Shown: piece by piece, positions 1 through 7,104 of the stretch | How positions within the stretch are numbered: position 1 is the first letter of the stretch | How the letters are laid out: every line of letters begins with the position of its first letter | Origin: PVC group bacterium | GTDB taxonomy: Bacteria > Verrucomicrobiota > Kiritimatiellia > CAIKKV01 > PXCX01 | Length of the DNA: 12,912 nucleotides | Assembly (NCBI GenBank): GCA_003565195.1 | Contig: PXCX01000336.1 | Coordinates: 1 to 12,912 of the forward strand | Reading direction: 5' to 3' | Notes under the pieces: generated by a model | Told to the model about the DNA's origin: nothing | Database searches by the model: none | Seen by the model: the letters and a program-made list of their open reading frames with translations, nothing else | Translations under genes and position numbers: made by a program

Positions 1-1619
1 AGATGAATATTTGGTGTTTCGTACCACTCGAAGGGCAACGCCCCGGATTTCGGCATTCTGCCGCGCAATCCCAGCCGCCAACGGTTGGCCCAGTTGGCGA
101 AATTGGGAAACACCACGACGCCCTCGGCAGCGACCCGTAACATTTCATTAAGCACCAATTGTGGTTTACGAACCACTTGCAAGGTCTCGCTGAGCAGTAC
201 CGTATCGTAATCCGCGTCGGGAATCAAGGTCAAACCCTCATCAATATCGTCCTGAATAACGTCAATCCCGCGTTGAAGCACGCGGATGACGCTGGGCAAA
301 TCGATATCCATGCCCAGCGCCCGGACATGGCGCTCGCGCCGTAACCGATCCAGCAAGGCGCCGTCGCCGCAACCCAAATCAAGAACCCGCGCATGCGGTG
401 GGACGATGGCGGCAATCGCTTCGTAATCTTCGCCGCAGTATATCGACGCATCCCGATCCTGCGTAGCGGCGCCGGGTGTTGCAAGCCCCAGAAATGCGCG
501 CACCGTATCGGTCAAATCGTCGATATCGACCAAAAAAGCATCATGCCCAAAAGGCGCATGCAGCATGCAATAGGAAACCGATTTACCAGCACGTAAGAGT
601 GCCGCCGCGATCTCCCGCGATTGTTCCGGTGGAAACAGCCAATCAGAACTGACGGCAACCACCAGGAACCGGCTTTCAACGGATGCGAACGCTTGCTCCA
701 GTTCACCGTATTTTTCTTTCAAATCGTAATCGTCCATCGCATGCGTAATATGCAGGTACGAATTGGCATCGAACCGATGGGTAAACTTATTGCCCTGATA
801 CGAAAGATAGCTTTCGATCTGAAACGGTGTCCGGAAGCGGCCGCTCGGCGATTCATCCGGCCTTTTGTCGCGTCCGAATCGGGTTTTAAGGATTTCCGGC
901 GACAGATAGGTGATATGACCCAACATACGCGCCTGGGCCAAGCCCAGGACCGGCGAATGATCGGAAGCATAATAGTCGCCGCCTTCCCAGCATGGATCCA
1001 TCAGAATCGCGTTCCTCCCCACGACATCGAAGGCCAATGCCTGGGTCGAAAGACTTGGCGCGGAAGCGATGCAAATCGCCCGTCGCACAACCGTTGGATA
1101 CCGAATACTCCATTCCAGAACCTGCATACCACCCAGTGAGCCGCCGATCACAGCTTCCAAATGCTCGATTCCGAGATGGTCCAGTAAAAGACGCTGCACC
1201 ACCACCATATCACCGATGGTGATTTCGGGAAAACGCGAACCATAAGGTTTACCATCGCGTGGATCAATCGACGAGGGACCGGTCGTTCCCATACAGCCGC
1301 CCAGAATATTCGAGCAGATCACAAAAAACCGGTCGGTATCCAATCCCTTGCCGGGCCCGATCATTTCATCCCACCAGCCGGCCTTGGCATCGGAGGCCGA
1401 ATGGTAGCCGGCGGCATGGGCATCGCCACTCAGCGCATGGCAAATCAACACAACATTATCGCGTGCGTCATTCAGCGTGCCATAGGTTTCATAGGCCACC
1501 GTCAGATCCGGCAGCCGGCCGCCCTTCTCCAGCACCAAACCGCCGGACGGCAACGGGAGGGCGATACGTTGCGTTTCAACCAGGCCAACGCTTTTCGGGT
1601 TTTGTTTTTTGTTTGTCAT
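1..1619 (-). CDS. metXW: MetX-MetW fusion: homoserine O-acetyltransferase with C-terminal MetW domain (partial, C-terminus beyond the window)
   Basis: This open frame has no stop from its ATG to the window edge: 539 full codons. Residues 1 to about 380 are MetX, an alpha/beta hydrolase that acetylates L-homoserine with acetyl-CoA in methionine synthesis. The oxyanion stretch HALSGDAHAAG, the nucleophile Ser161 in GGSLGGMQ, Asp326 in SSDWLFPPEQ and His359 in FGHDAF form the expected triad. From about residue 385 the chain continues into MetW, a SAM-fold methyltransferase-like protein, with VLDLGCGDG near residue 412 and the family segments LLSETLQVVRKP and FPNFANWANRWRLGLRGRMP. In many bacteria metX and metW are adjacent separate genes; here they are one frame. 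The SNILGGCMGTTGP stretch looks like acetyl rather than succinyl transferases (family inference). An in-frame ATG two codons upstream (1625) is an alternative start; neither has a strong Shine-Dalgarno. Identity of both domains is secure; the exact start is not. Confidence 0.95.
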   Translation of the reverse strand, partial: MTNKKQNPKSVGLVETQRIALPLPSGGLVLEKGGRLPDLTVAYETYGTLNDARDNVVLICHALSGDAHAAGYHSASDAKAGWWDEMIGPGKGLDTDRFFVICSNILGGCMGTTGPSSIDPRDGKPYGSRFPEITIGDMVVVQRLLLDHLGIEHLEAVIGGSLGGMQVLEWSIRYPTVVRRAICIASAPSLSTQALAFDVVGRNAILMDPCWEGGDYYASDHSPVLGLAQARMLGHITYLSPEILKTRFGRDKRPDESPSGRFRTPFQIESYLSYQGNKFTHRFDANSYLHITHAMDDYDLKEKYGELEQAFASVESRFLVVAVSSDWLFPPEQSREIAAALLRAGKSVSYCMLHAPFGHDAFLVDIDDLTDTVRAFLGLATPGAATQDRDASIYCGEDYEAIAAIVPPHARVLDLGCGDGALLDRLRRERHVRALGMDIDLPSVIRVLQRGIDVIQDDIDEGLTLIPDADYDTVLLSETLQVVRKPQLVLNEMLRVAAEGVVVFPNFANWANRWRLGLRGRMPKSGALPFEWYETPNIH

Positions 1620-1657
1620 GGTCATCCGCTTTACGGCCCACACTGCCCAATGATGTG

Positions 1658-1699
1658 TCAATGAAACGAATCTGGAAGTCGCAGGTTAAGCGCACTCAT
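1658..1699 (-). other. 13-codon ORF with strong Shine-Dalgarno upstream of metXW (leader peptide or ribbon-helix-helix remnant)
   Basis: An ATG preceded by AGGAG (plus-strand CTCCT at 1707-1711, 7 nt spacer) opens a frame reading MSALNLRLPDSFH and then TGA. This is the best ribosome binding site in the divergent region, better than that of metXW, whose start is about 32 nt downstream. The peptide resembles the first beta strand of ribbon-helix-helix (CopG/HicB-type) antitoxins, which often begin M-x-x-L-x-L-R-L-P-x-x-L-H. I see no continuation of such a domain in any frame after the stop. It may therefore be a decayed antitoxin start or a short translated leader of metXW. It is not Met-rich, which argues against classical methionine attenuation. 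Translation is inferred, not shown. Confidence 0.35.
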
Positions 1700-1757
1700 T
1701 TCATTTCTCCTAACATCTTTGCTGGCGTGATTATTCTGATTCCGAACGAAAATGCAT

Positions 1758-1788
1758 TTGCGAAATCTTTTATGTTGTGCGTTATAAT
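1758..1788 (+). promoter_or_regulatory. Candidate sigma70 promoter for the plus-strand two-gene unit
   Basis: An exact TATAAT (1783-1788) is preceded by TTGCGA (1758-1763, four of six matches to TTGACA) with a 19 bp spacer, which is longer than the ideal 17. It points toward the gene starting at 1920 and would leave a leader of about 125 nt. No other plus-strand promoter in this gap looks better. The spacing keeps confidence low. Confidence 0.35.
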
Positions 1789-1919
1789 ATCCGCCGCGCG
1801 ATATGGTACTATATGAAGTATCGTCTTGCAAGCCCGCTGTCGCCCATGTGTCCACTGGAAAAGAAACTTGATATTCGATCACTGAAACGGCATGCTGTAC
1901 GGGATGCAACAAATGTTCG

Positions 1920-4919
1920 ATGACATCCGAAAGTTATCATTTTGGCCGGCGTATGCATGTGATGAAAGCAAAACAAAGATTCCAACCACTCACCGCAGCG
2001 GTCCGGCTTGCCACCGGAAGACGACTTAACGCCGACGGTTTGGCCGATCCTGCGACATGGCCGGCGGACGCGTCCCCTATCCTGATTGTCCTGGCAGCCG
2101 GCAAGGGAACACGTTTCGGGACCGAACCGAAATGTATTCAACCGGTGAGCGGCATTCCGCTGGCACGCCATTCGATCAATGCCTTTCAGCGTTGTTTTGC
2201 GCGTCCGGTGATCGGATTGGTCCATTACCGGCATGACGACGTTATGGCCGCCCTGGGCAACGATATCGCGTATGTTCATTCCGACAATCCGACCGGCGGC
2301 ACGGCCTACGCGGCTTACGAAGCGTTCAGTGTACCTTTTCTTGCGGAACGGAATCCTTTATTGATTCTGACCATGGGCGACCGGATTGTTCCCGAATCCA
2401 TTTTCAAACGGTTACTGCATATCCACGGCAACGACGATGATAGCGTGCCGCGTTTAACGATCCTGACCGCTGAATACGAGTCTCCCCGCCATATCGGCAA
2501 GGGACGGATTGTGCGGGATAAACGGGGTAATATCCTGCGTATCATCGAACAGCGCGATATTGATGCGTTGTCCGATCCAGTTCAACAACGAATTCTGCAC
2601 GATACGACCGAGGCCAATTGTCCGCTTTACGCGATCCGGGCGTCATGGCTGCAGCGCTATCTCCAAGGATTAACCTGCGACAATGCACAGCAACAGTATT
2701 ATATCACCGATGTGGTGGGACACATCGTTTGCGATGGTGGCGAGGTTCATTCGCTGACGATGACACCCACCGATCCGGCGTATGATCTCGTCAACTGCGA
2801 TGTCACGCGGCCGCGTGATCTGGCTTTGCTTGAGGGTGTATTAAGCTCGTCGCTAAGCATACATTCTGACACCAACAATGAAGTTGAGGATTGCGCGCAA
2901 CGTTTGCGTCAAGATCGACCTGCCGGCCAGGTGGCTTCGATTGCGGCCCAATTACGTGAACTTAGCGAGATGGCCGAACGCGATCAGTTGGGCTTCAAAG
3001 CCGGGCAGCCGCTGAGCATCGGGATATCCGGCGGACGCTTGCGGATTGCCTTTATGCATCCTGACATGGGTCGTTTTTACGGGCCGGCCTGGCAGATGCC
3101 GACCGGCGCCGCCGATGCGACAGGCCGGGAACAAATCGTCGTGATCATCCAGGAAGCCGATGACGGTGCGATTCATTTATTTCCAACCGATGCAGAGTTT
3201 CGCGAAACTTTAAACGCACTGCCGGCGGATGATGCGACCATGTATCCGGGCGACGACATCAGGGACTGGTATTCCTACGAAGGTTTCGGCACCCGGATGG
3301 CCGAGCGGCTGCTGTTGTCGTTGGGATACTTTTCGGAACAGGAAATCCAGTTCCGGCGCAATCAAAACCTGCCGTTACCACCGCCCTCGTTATGGGTCAG
3401 CAACGGAATGCGGCGTCCCTTTTCGCTGATCGGCAACGCGATTGCCTCGATTCGTACCTTGCGCGAAGGCGCGCGCGGCGCAAAGGTGCAGGCATGTCTT
3501 GGACGGCCTGCCTTCCGGGGGTTGCGCCTGGCCTCGACCGGCAACATACCACGCGGCGGTTTTTCCAGTTCATCAGCCGTGACGGTTGCGGTAAAAAACG
3601 CTGTGAACGCGCTGTATGACCTGGATATTCCGCCGGATCTACTGGTCCATCTTGCCTGTCAGGCCGAGTATGGCACCGGGGTACGCGCCGGATCGCTTGA
3701 TCAAGCGACCGAGCAGAAAGGCAAAGCCGGGCAAGGCACCTTGATTTCGTCGAATCCAAACGATAATTATCGGCTGTTGGGAACTTATCCGGCGCCTACC
3801 GAAAGATTCCAGGTGATGTTTCCGTATACCATCGATCGCGACCGGGAAGCTTGGAAATGGTCCGGGGGTATGTTCGGCGAATCGGCCGCCGATCCGCTGC
3901 CGACAACCTCTGAAATCCGGAAACTGACGGGAAAAGCCGCCGAGATCGCCGCGATTCTGACTTATCTACCTCTGGAAGAGGATTTTTTCCCGCGTATCGA
4001 GTCCGACTTGATGCGCACGGGATACGTTGGCAAAGCGGGAATCCGCTGGATCACGGACATTTTGAGGCAACTACCGCTCCGGATATCGCGCGATGATCTC
4101 TGGAAACAATTACAAGACCGGCGCACCTGGTTGAGCGATCAATACCTTACGACACGCAGCTTATCCGAAGCACAAGCCGTTGAGCAAGCCGATGCCACGC
4201 TGAATTCGTTAATGGCCGGCTGGCGTGATCCGTTGTTGCGTCGAACAAGCCACGACGGCTCAACAGCGTTGGAAATCGGGGTGCCGTTACGCGCGATGGT
4301 CGCCTATCTGTTCGGTGAAGTTGCCAAGAATTTTCATCTGATCCGGCATCCGGAAAAATGGATTGAAACGGTGACTCTTTCCCAGGCGGGCGATCGCTGT
4401 TTCGCTATCGATCCGGCCGCATTACCGGATACGGACGACATGCTGGGTGATCTGGCTTGGGAAACCGGCACGAACGGGCCCGAGAGAATGCAACAATGGC
4501 TACAACACGCCGGGGCCACTCCGGTCGATTTCAATCGTGGACTGGACGACGTATCACTGTCGCAAAACCGTTCGCTTGCGCTGCACCGATTGGAAGGCGG
4601 CAATTTTTTCCGGGGTTTGGCCCTGATCGACCTAGCGGAGGCGATGCTCAAACGCGCGTTCGGCGCGGATACGATCGCGGTTCGCGTGAATGCCGCCGGT
4701 CAGGGCGATTATTTCCAGTTGCATCTCGACACGCATAAGGTCGGGATCGATACCGTCCAGAGTTTTTTCAGTCGCGCTTTCTATCGTCGCTTCGGATTAG
4801 ATCCCAATCCGGAATACATCCAACCCCATCCCGGCGGCGGCGCCACCGGTATCCGCTTGAATCGTTTCGATCGGTTACCGGAACTGATTCACGCCTTGGA
4901 AAACGATGTTCGCTCTTGA
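1920..4919 (+). CDS. Bifunctional sugar nucleotidyltransferase / GHMP sugar kinase fusion (999 aa)
   Basis: Residues about 53-305 form a GlmU/MurU-like nucleotidyltransferase: LAAGKGTRFGTEPK at 58-71 (NTP loop with basic residues), GGTAYA at 126-131, MGDR at 152-155, EANCPLYAI at 231-239 and YYITDVV at 260-266. From about residue 365 a GHMP kinase begins: GGRLRIAFMHPDM at 371-383 resembles the galactokinase N-terminal motif, IPRGGFSSSSA at 543-553 is the phosphate-binding motif 2, and GSLDQ at 591-595 places Asp594 where galactokinase has its catalytic Asp. A divergent motif 3 (NAAGQGDY, 924-931) comes about 330 residues later, far more than in galactokinase, so a long insertion lies between. 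The inferred reaction is phosphorylation of a free sugar at C1 and conversion to an NDP-sugar, analogous to Bacteroides FKP but with an unrelated-looking nucleotidyltransferase. No signal peptide, so cytosolic. The 1920 ATG is the first possible start; M12 and M15 are alternatives, none with a clear Shine-Dalgarno. The substrate is unknown. Confidence 0.85.
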   Translation: MTSESYHFGRRMHVMKAKQRFQPLTAAVRLATGRRLNADGLADPATWPADASPILIVLAAGKGTRFGTEPKCIQPVSGIPLARHSINAFQRCFARPVIGLVHYRHDDVMAALGNDIAYVHSDNPTGGTAYAAYEAFSVPFLAERNPLLILTMGDRIVPESIFKRLLHIHGNDDDSVPRLTILTAEYESPRHIGKGRIVRDKRGNILRIIEQRDIDALSDPVQQRILHDTTEANCPLYAIRASWLQRYLQGLTCDNAQQQYYITDVVGHIVCDGGEVHSLTMTPTDPAYDLVNCDVTRPRDLALLEGVLSSSLSIHSDTNNEVEDCAQRLRQDRPAGQVASIAAQLRELSEMAERDQLGFKAGQPLSIGISGGRLRIAFMHPDMGRFYGPAWQMPTGAADATGREQIVVIIQEADDGAIHLFPTDAEFRETLNALPADDATMYPGDDIRDWYSYEGFGTRMAERLLLSLGYFSEQEIQFRRNQNLPLPPPSLWVSNGMRRPFSLIGNAIASIRTLREGARGAKVQACLGRPAFRGLRLASTGNIPRGGFSSSSAVTVAVKNAVNALYDLDIPPDLLVHLACQAEYGTGVRAGSLDQATEQKGKAGQGTLISSNPNDNYRLLGTYPAPTERFQVMFPYTIDRDREAWKWSGGMFGESAADPLPTTSEIRKLTGKAAEIAAILTYLPLEEDFFPRIESDLMRTGYVGKAGIRWITDILRQLPLRISRDDLWKQLQDRRTWLSDQYLTTRSLSEAQAVEQADATLNSLMAGWRDPLLRRTSHDGSTALEIGVPLRAMVAYLFGEVAKNFHLIRHPEKWIETVTLSQAGDRCFAIDPAALPDTDDMLGDLAWETGTNGPERMQQWLQHAGATPVDFNRGLDDVSLSQNRSLALHRLEGGNFFRGLALIDLAEAMLKRAFGADTIAVRVNAAGQGDYFQLHLDTHKVGIDTVQSFFSRAFYRRFGLDPNPEYIQPHPGGGATGIRLNRFDRLPELIHALENDVRS

Positions 4920-6081
4920 AAAGAAAATCATCCATGGGAGCGGCATATCGCCTTCGACGCGCGAAAGCCAACGTTTGATAGTTGCCTGCGGGGGAACAGG
5001 CGGTCATGTATTCCCGGGCGTGGCCATGGCTCATGAGCTGCGTCGACGCGGCCATAAGGTCGAATTATGGCTTGCCGGTCGCGACATTGAGCAATGTTCG
5101 TGCCTGGCCTGGGATGGTCCGACGGAAAACATCCCGGCACGCGGTTTACCTTCAGGATTCTCGTGGCGTACGGCATGGAGCGGGGTCATGCTGCTTGCAG
5201 CCACGGGACGTTGTATCCGGCGCATGCGACGCGGACGGCGACCGGCGGCGGTGCTGGCCATGGGCGGCTATGCCTCGGTTGGTCCGGGATTGGCTGCCGT
5301 GGCGCTACGGATTCCGTTGGTCCTTCACGAATCCAACGCGGTACCGGGTCGTGCAATCAGCCTGTTATCGCGTTGGGCAACGACCGTTGGCCTGGCGTTT
5401 CCGGAAGCGGCAGCGATGTTTCCCGAGGGTTGCACCGCGGTCACTGGATTCCCATTACGAGAAAGCGACCGAACCGGCATCGATGATTTTGGCGGGACAC
5501 TCCCCCACCCGGCCAAAGAACATTTTACCGTACTGGTTACCGGCGGCAGCCAGGGCGCCCAACGGTTGAACGAAATGGTTACGGAATCTTTATGCCTGTT
5601 GTCCGCGCGCGGCATTCGTTTTCAGGTCATTCATCTGGCCGGCCGGCGCGAAGAAGCGATGGTACGCACACGATATCAGCAAGCCGGCGTTCCTGCCGCG
5701 GTTTTCGGGTTTCTGCAGCGCATGGACCGAGCCTATGAAGCGGCCGATTTTGCAATATGCCGGGCTGGCGCCGCCACCTGTGCCGAACTGGCGGCCGCCG
5801 GCGTTCCGGCTTTATTGATTCCGCTGCCCAGCGCCGCCCGCAATCATCAGACATTCAACGCCATGGCGGTTGCCCGCGATGGCGCGGCCGATCTGGTTGC
5901 CCAGGAAGCATTGCAGCCGTCCTGGCTGGCCGATTATTTGGCCGAACACATTTCGGCACCCGAAAATCTGGAATTGATGCGCAACGCAGCCTTGCGGCGA
6001 GCTGTGATTAATGGCGCCGCGCTCACTGCCGATATCGTCGAGGCCGCCCTGCCGGTCATCAAGTGCGATGGCGATAAGTGA
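4906..6081 (+). CDS. murG: MurG-like UDP-GlcNAc:lipid-linked acceptor glycosyltransferase
   Basis: The 391-residue protein has the MurG (GT28) pattern throughout: GGTGGHVFPG at 29-38 (lipid I-side loop), MGGY at 119-122, HESNAVPG at 141-148, GGSQGAQRLN at 213-222, RAGAATCAEL at 286-295 and NHQTFNA at 313-319. MurG adds GlcNAc from UDP-GlcNAc to undecaprenyl-PP-MurNAc-pentapeptide on the inner face of the membrane, making lipid II. The protein is longer than E. coli MurG (355 aa), with about 22 extra residues before the first strand and a longer tail. Its start overlaps the upstream fusion gene by 14 nt, implying translational coupling. It is not beside murC, ftsW or other division/cell-wall genes, so it may be the cell's MurG moved out of the dcw cluster or a paralog with another donor or acceptor. 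Its 3' end overlaps infA by 23 bp in convergent orientation. Confidence 0.8.
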   Translation: MFALEKKIIHGSGISPSTRESQRLIVACGGTGGHVFPGVAMAHELRRRGHKVELWLAGRDIEQCSCLAWDGPTENIPARGLPSGFSWRTAWSGVMLLAATGRCIRRMRRGRRPAAVLAMGGYASVGPGLAAVALRIPLVLHESNAVPGRAISLLSRWATTVGLAFPEAAAMFPEGCTAVTGFPLRESDRTGIDDFGGTLPHPAKEHFTVLVTGGSQGAQRLNEMVTESLCLLSARGIRFQVIHLAGRREEAMVRTRYQQAGVPAAVFGFLQRMDRAYEAADFAICRAGAATCAELAAAGVPALLIPLPSAARNHQTFNAMAVARDGAADLVAQEALQPSWLADYLAEHISAPENLELMRNAALRRAVINGAALTADIVEAALPVIKCDGDK

Positions 6082-6301
6082 TGCGACCTTTGGTCAAATC
6101 GTAAGGAGACATTTCCACGGTCACGCGGTCACCCGTCGTGATCTTTATGAAATGCTTACGCATTTTTCCGGATATATGCGCAAGCAATTCATGACCATTC
6201 TCCAGCTTGACTCGATACATGGTCGCCGGTAAAACCTTGACGACAACGCCGTCAAGCCGAATGGCCTCATCTTTTTTTCCTGCTGTATCTGCCGCGGACA
6301 T
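6059..6301 (-). CDS. infA: Translation initiation factor IF-1
   Basis: An 80-residue S1/OB-fold protein. The core after about residue 15 (LDGVVVKVLPATMYRVKLEN, then AHISGKMRKHFIKI, TGDRVTVEM, PYDLTKGRI and YRHR) matches bacterial IF-1, which binds the 30S A site during initiation. The start at 6301 is chosen because GGAG (plus-strand CTCC at 6308-6311) lies 6 nt upstream; an ATG two codons earlier overlaps the spacer, and a longer reading from 6379 would run through the promoter. About ten residues longer at the N-terminus than E. coli IF-1. Its last 23 bp overlap the end of the convergent MurG-like gene. It follows cmk, but with a 131 bp gap containing its own promoter. Confidence 0.97.
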   Translation of the reverse strand: MSAADTAGKKDEAIRLDGVVVKVLPATMYRVKLENGHELLAHISGKMRKHFIKITTGDRVTVEMSPYDLTKGRITYRHRT

Positions 6302-6350
6302 AATCATCTCCAATCCGAACGCATGATTTGAATGCGTGCCAAAGAGATTA

Positions 6351-6379
6351 AAAATAAAGGAATCGGCCGTTGAAGTCAA
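6351..6379 (-). promoter_or_regulatory. infA promoter: TTGACT / 17 bp / TATTTT
   Basis: Read on the minus strand, TTGACT (plus 6374-6379) and TATTTT (plus 6351-6356) are separated by 17 bp, the optimal sigma70 spacing. The predicted transcript starts near 6344, about 43 nt before the infA ATG. The -35 box has five of six matches and the -10 box four of six. Position, spacing and the adjoining upstream A/T tract make it the best promoter in the window. Confidence 0.6.
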
Positions 6380-6407
6380 GTTTAGATTTTGTTTTTTAAA
6401 ATTTTGC
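6380..6407 (-). promoter_or_regulatory. A/T-rich UP-element-like tract ahead of the infA promoter
   Basis: Directly upstream of the -35 box, the minus strand carries runs of A and T (AAAATTTTAAAAAACAAAAT, then CTAAAC) in a window that is otherwise GC-balanced. Such tracts bind the RNA polymerase alpha subunit and strengthen rRNA and ribosomal-protein promoters (established for UP elements). Its use here is inferred from position. I considered a cmk terminator in this stretch, but no stable GC stem followed by a U run is visible. Confidence 0.45.
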
Positions 6408-6432
6408 GGAGTCGCCCATCTTGCGGCTTAAC

Positions 6433-7104
6433 CTAGAGTCCGTTTGTGAGCTTAGTAGCGACGCACCCTAGAATCCGGTCGACAACCTGCTCGACGGTCA
6501 TCCCGGTGGTATCGACCCGTATGGCGTCCGCGGCACAGCGCAGCGGCGCGGAATGCCGGCTGCTGTCTTTTTGGTCGCGCCGTTGCAACGATGCCTTGAC
6601 GCGGGCAACATCGCCACCGGTTTCGATGGACCGCCGGCGTGCGCGTTCTTCGGGATCGGCATCCACGAAAAACTTTAGCGGCGTTTTCGGAAAAACAACG
6701 GTCCCGATATCGCGTCCTTCAACGACCAGCGGTCCAAGCCGGGTCATATCCCGCAATACGTCGCCGACCACCCGGCGCACCTCGGGCACGGCGGCGACAT
6801 CGCTGACGGCCTCGACCACGGCGTCGCCACGCAAATCGGCAAGGTCCGGCAATCTGTCGTCGATCTGAACCCTTACCACCCCTGGGTCTGTGGTGGAAAG
6901 GCTGAAACTCAGGCGATGCACCCATTCGGCAAGCCGTCCGGCATCGTTTGTGGCACGATCCTGCTGCAACGCATACCATGTCACCGTCCGGTAAAGCGCG
7001 CCGGAGTCGACATATCGATAATCCAACGCCTGCGCCACGGCGCGGGCTACGGTGGATTTACCGGAAGCGGAAGGTCCATCAACCGCAACGACTATTTTGG
7101 ACAT
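6433..7104 (-). CDS. cmk: Cytidylate kinase (CMP/dCMP kinase)
   Basis: A 223-residue P-loop kinase that phosphorylates CMP and dCMP with ATP. Visible motifs are GPSASGKST at 10-18 (Walker A), DSGALYR at 33-39 (nucleotide monophosphate site), EGRDIGTVVFP at 129-139 and RDQKDSSR at 176-183 (lid region). Length fits the family. The start is set by AAGGA about 9 nt upstream; the first 26 nt overlap the end of aroA. Cmk ends the aromatic operon, as in proteobacteria, where rpsA usually follows; here the next gene is infA, separately promoted. Confidence 0.96.
   Translation of the reverse strand: MSKIVVAVDGPSASGKSTVARAVAQALDYRYVDSGALYRTVTWYALQQDRATNDAGRLAEWVHRLSFSLSTTDPGVVRVQIDDRLPDLADLRGDAVVEAVSDVAAVPEVRRVVGDVLRDMTRLGPLVVEGRDIGTVVFPKTPLKFFVDADPEERARRRSIETGGDVARVKASLQRRDQKDSSRHSAPLRCAADAIRVDTTGMTVEQVVDRILGCVATKLTNGL

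Larger units (their letters stand above)
1626..1919. promoter_or_regulatory. Divergent intergenic region between metXW and the kinase-nucleotidyltransferase gene
   Basis: This 294 bp gap is more A/T-rich than its surroundings around 1690-1820. It holds the 13-codon ORF on the minus strand, an exact TATAAT on the plus strand at 1783-1788, and a near-palindrome ATATGGTACTATAT at 1801-1814 that is 12/14 symmetric. The near-palindrome lies just downstream of the predicted plus-strand start point, where an operator could sit. I looked for a SAM-I or SAM-II riboswitch ahead of metXW and recognised none. No tRNA or terminator is visible. Confidence 0.5.

Noticed and set aside
621..1816. Open plus-strand frames of 172 and 185 codons
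   Set aside because: They lie antisense to metXW, whose minus-strand frame has full catalytic motifs; their translations show no family features.
1620..1919. SAM riboswitch ahead of metXW
   Set aside because: I could not recognise the conserved core of SAM-I, SAM-II or SAH riboswitches on the minus strand; a covariance-model search would be decisive.
6302..6379. Longer infA reading starting at 6379
   Set aside because: It would translate through the promoter and 5' leader; GGAG points to the start at 6301 and the family N-terminus agrees.
6385..6432. Intrinsic terminator after cmk
   Set aside because: There are A and T runs but no stable GC stem directly before a U run; the tract fits the upstream part of the infA promoter better.
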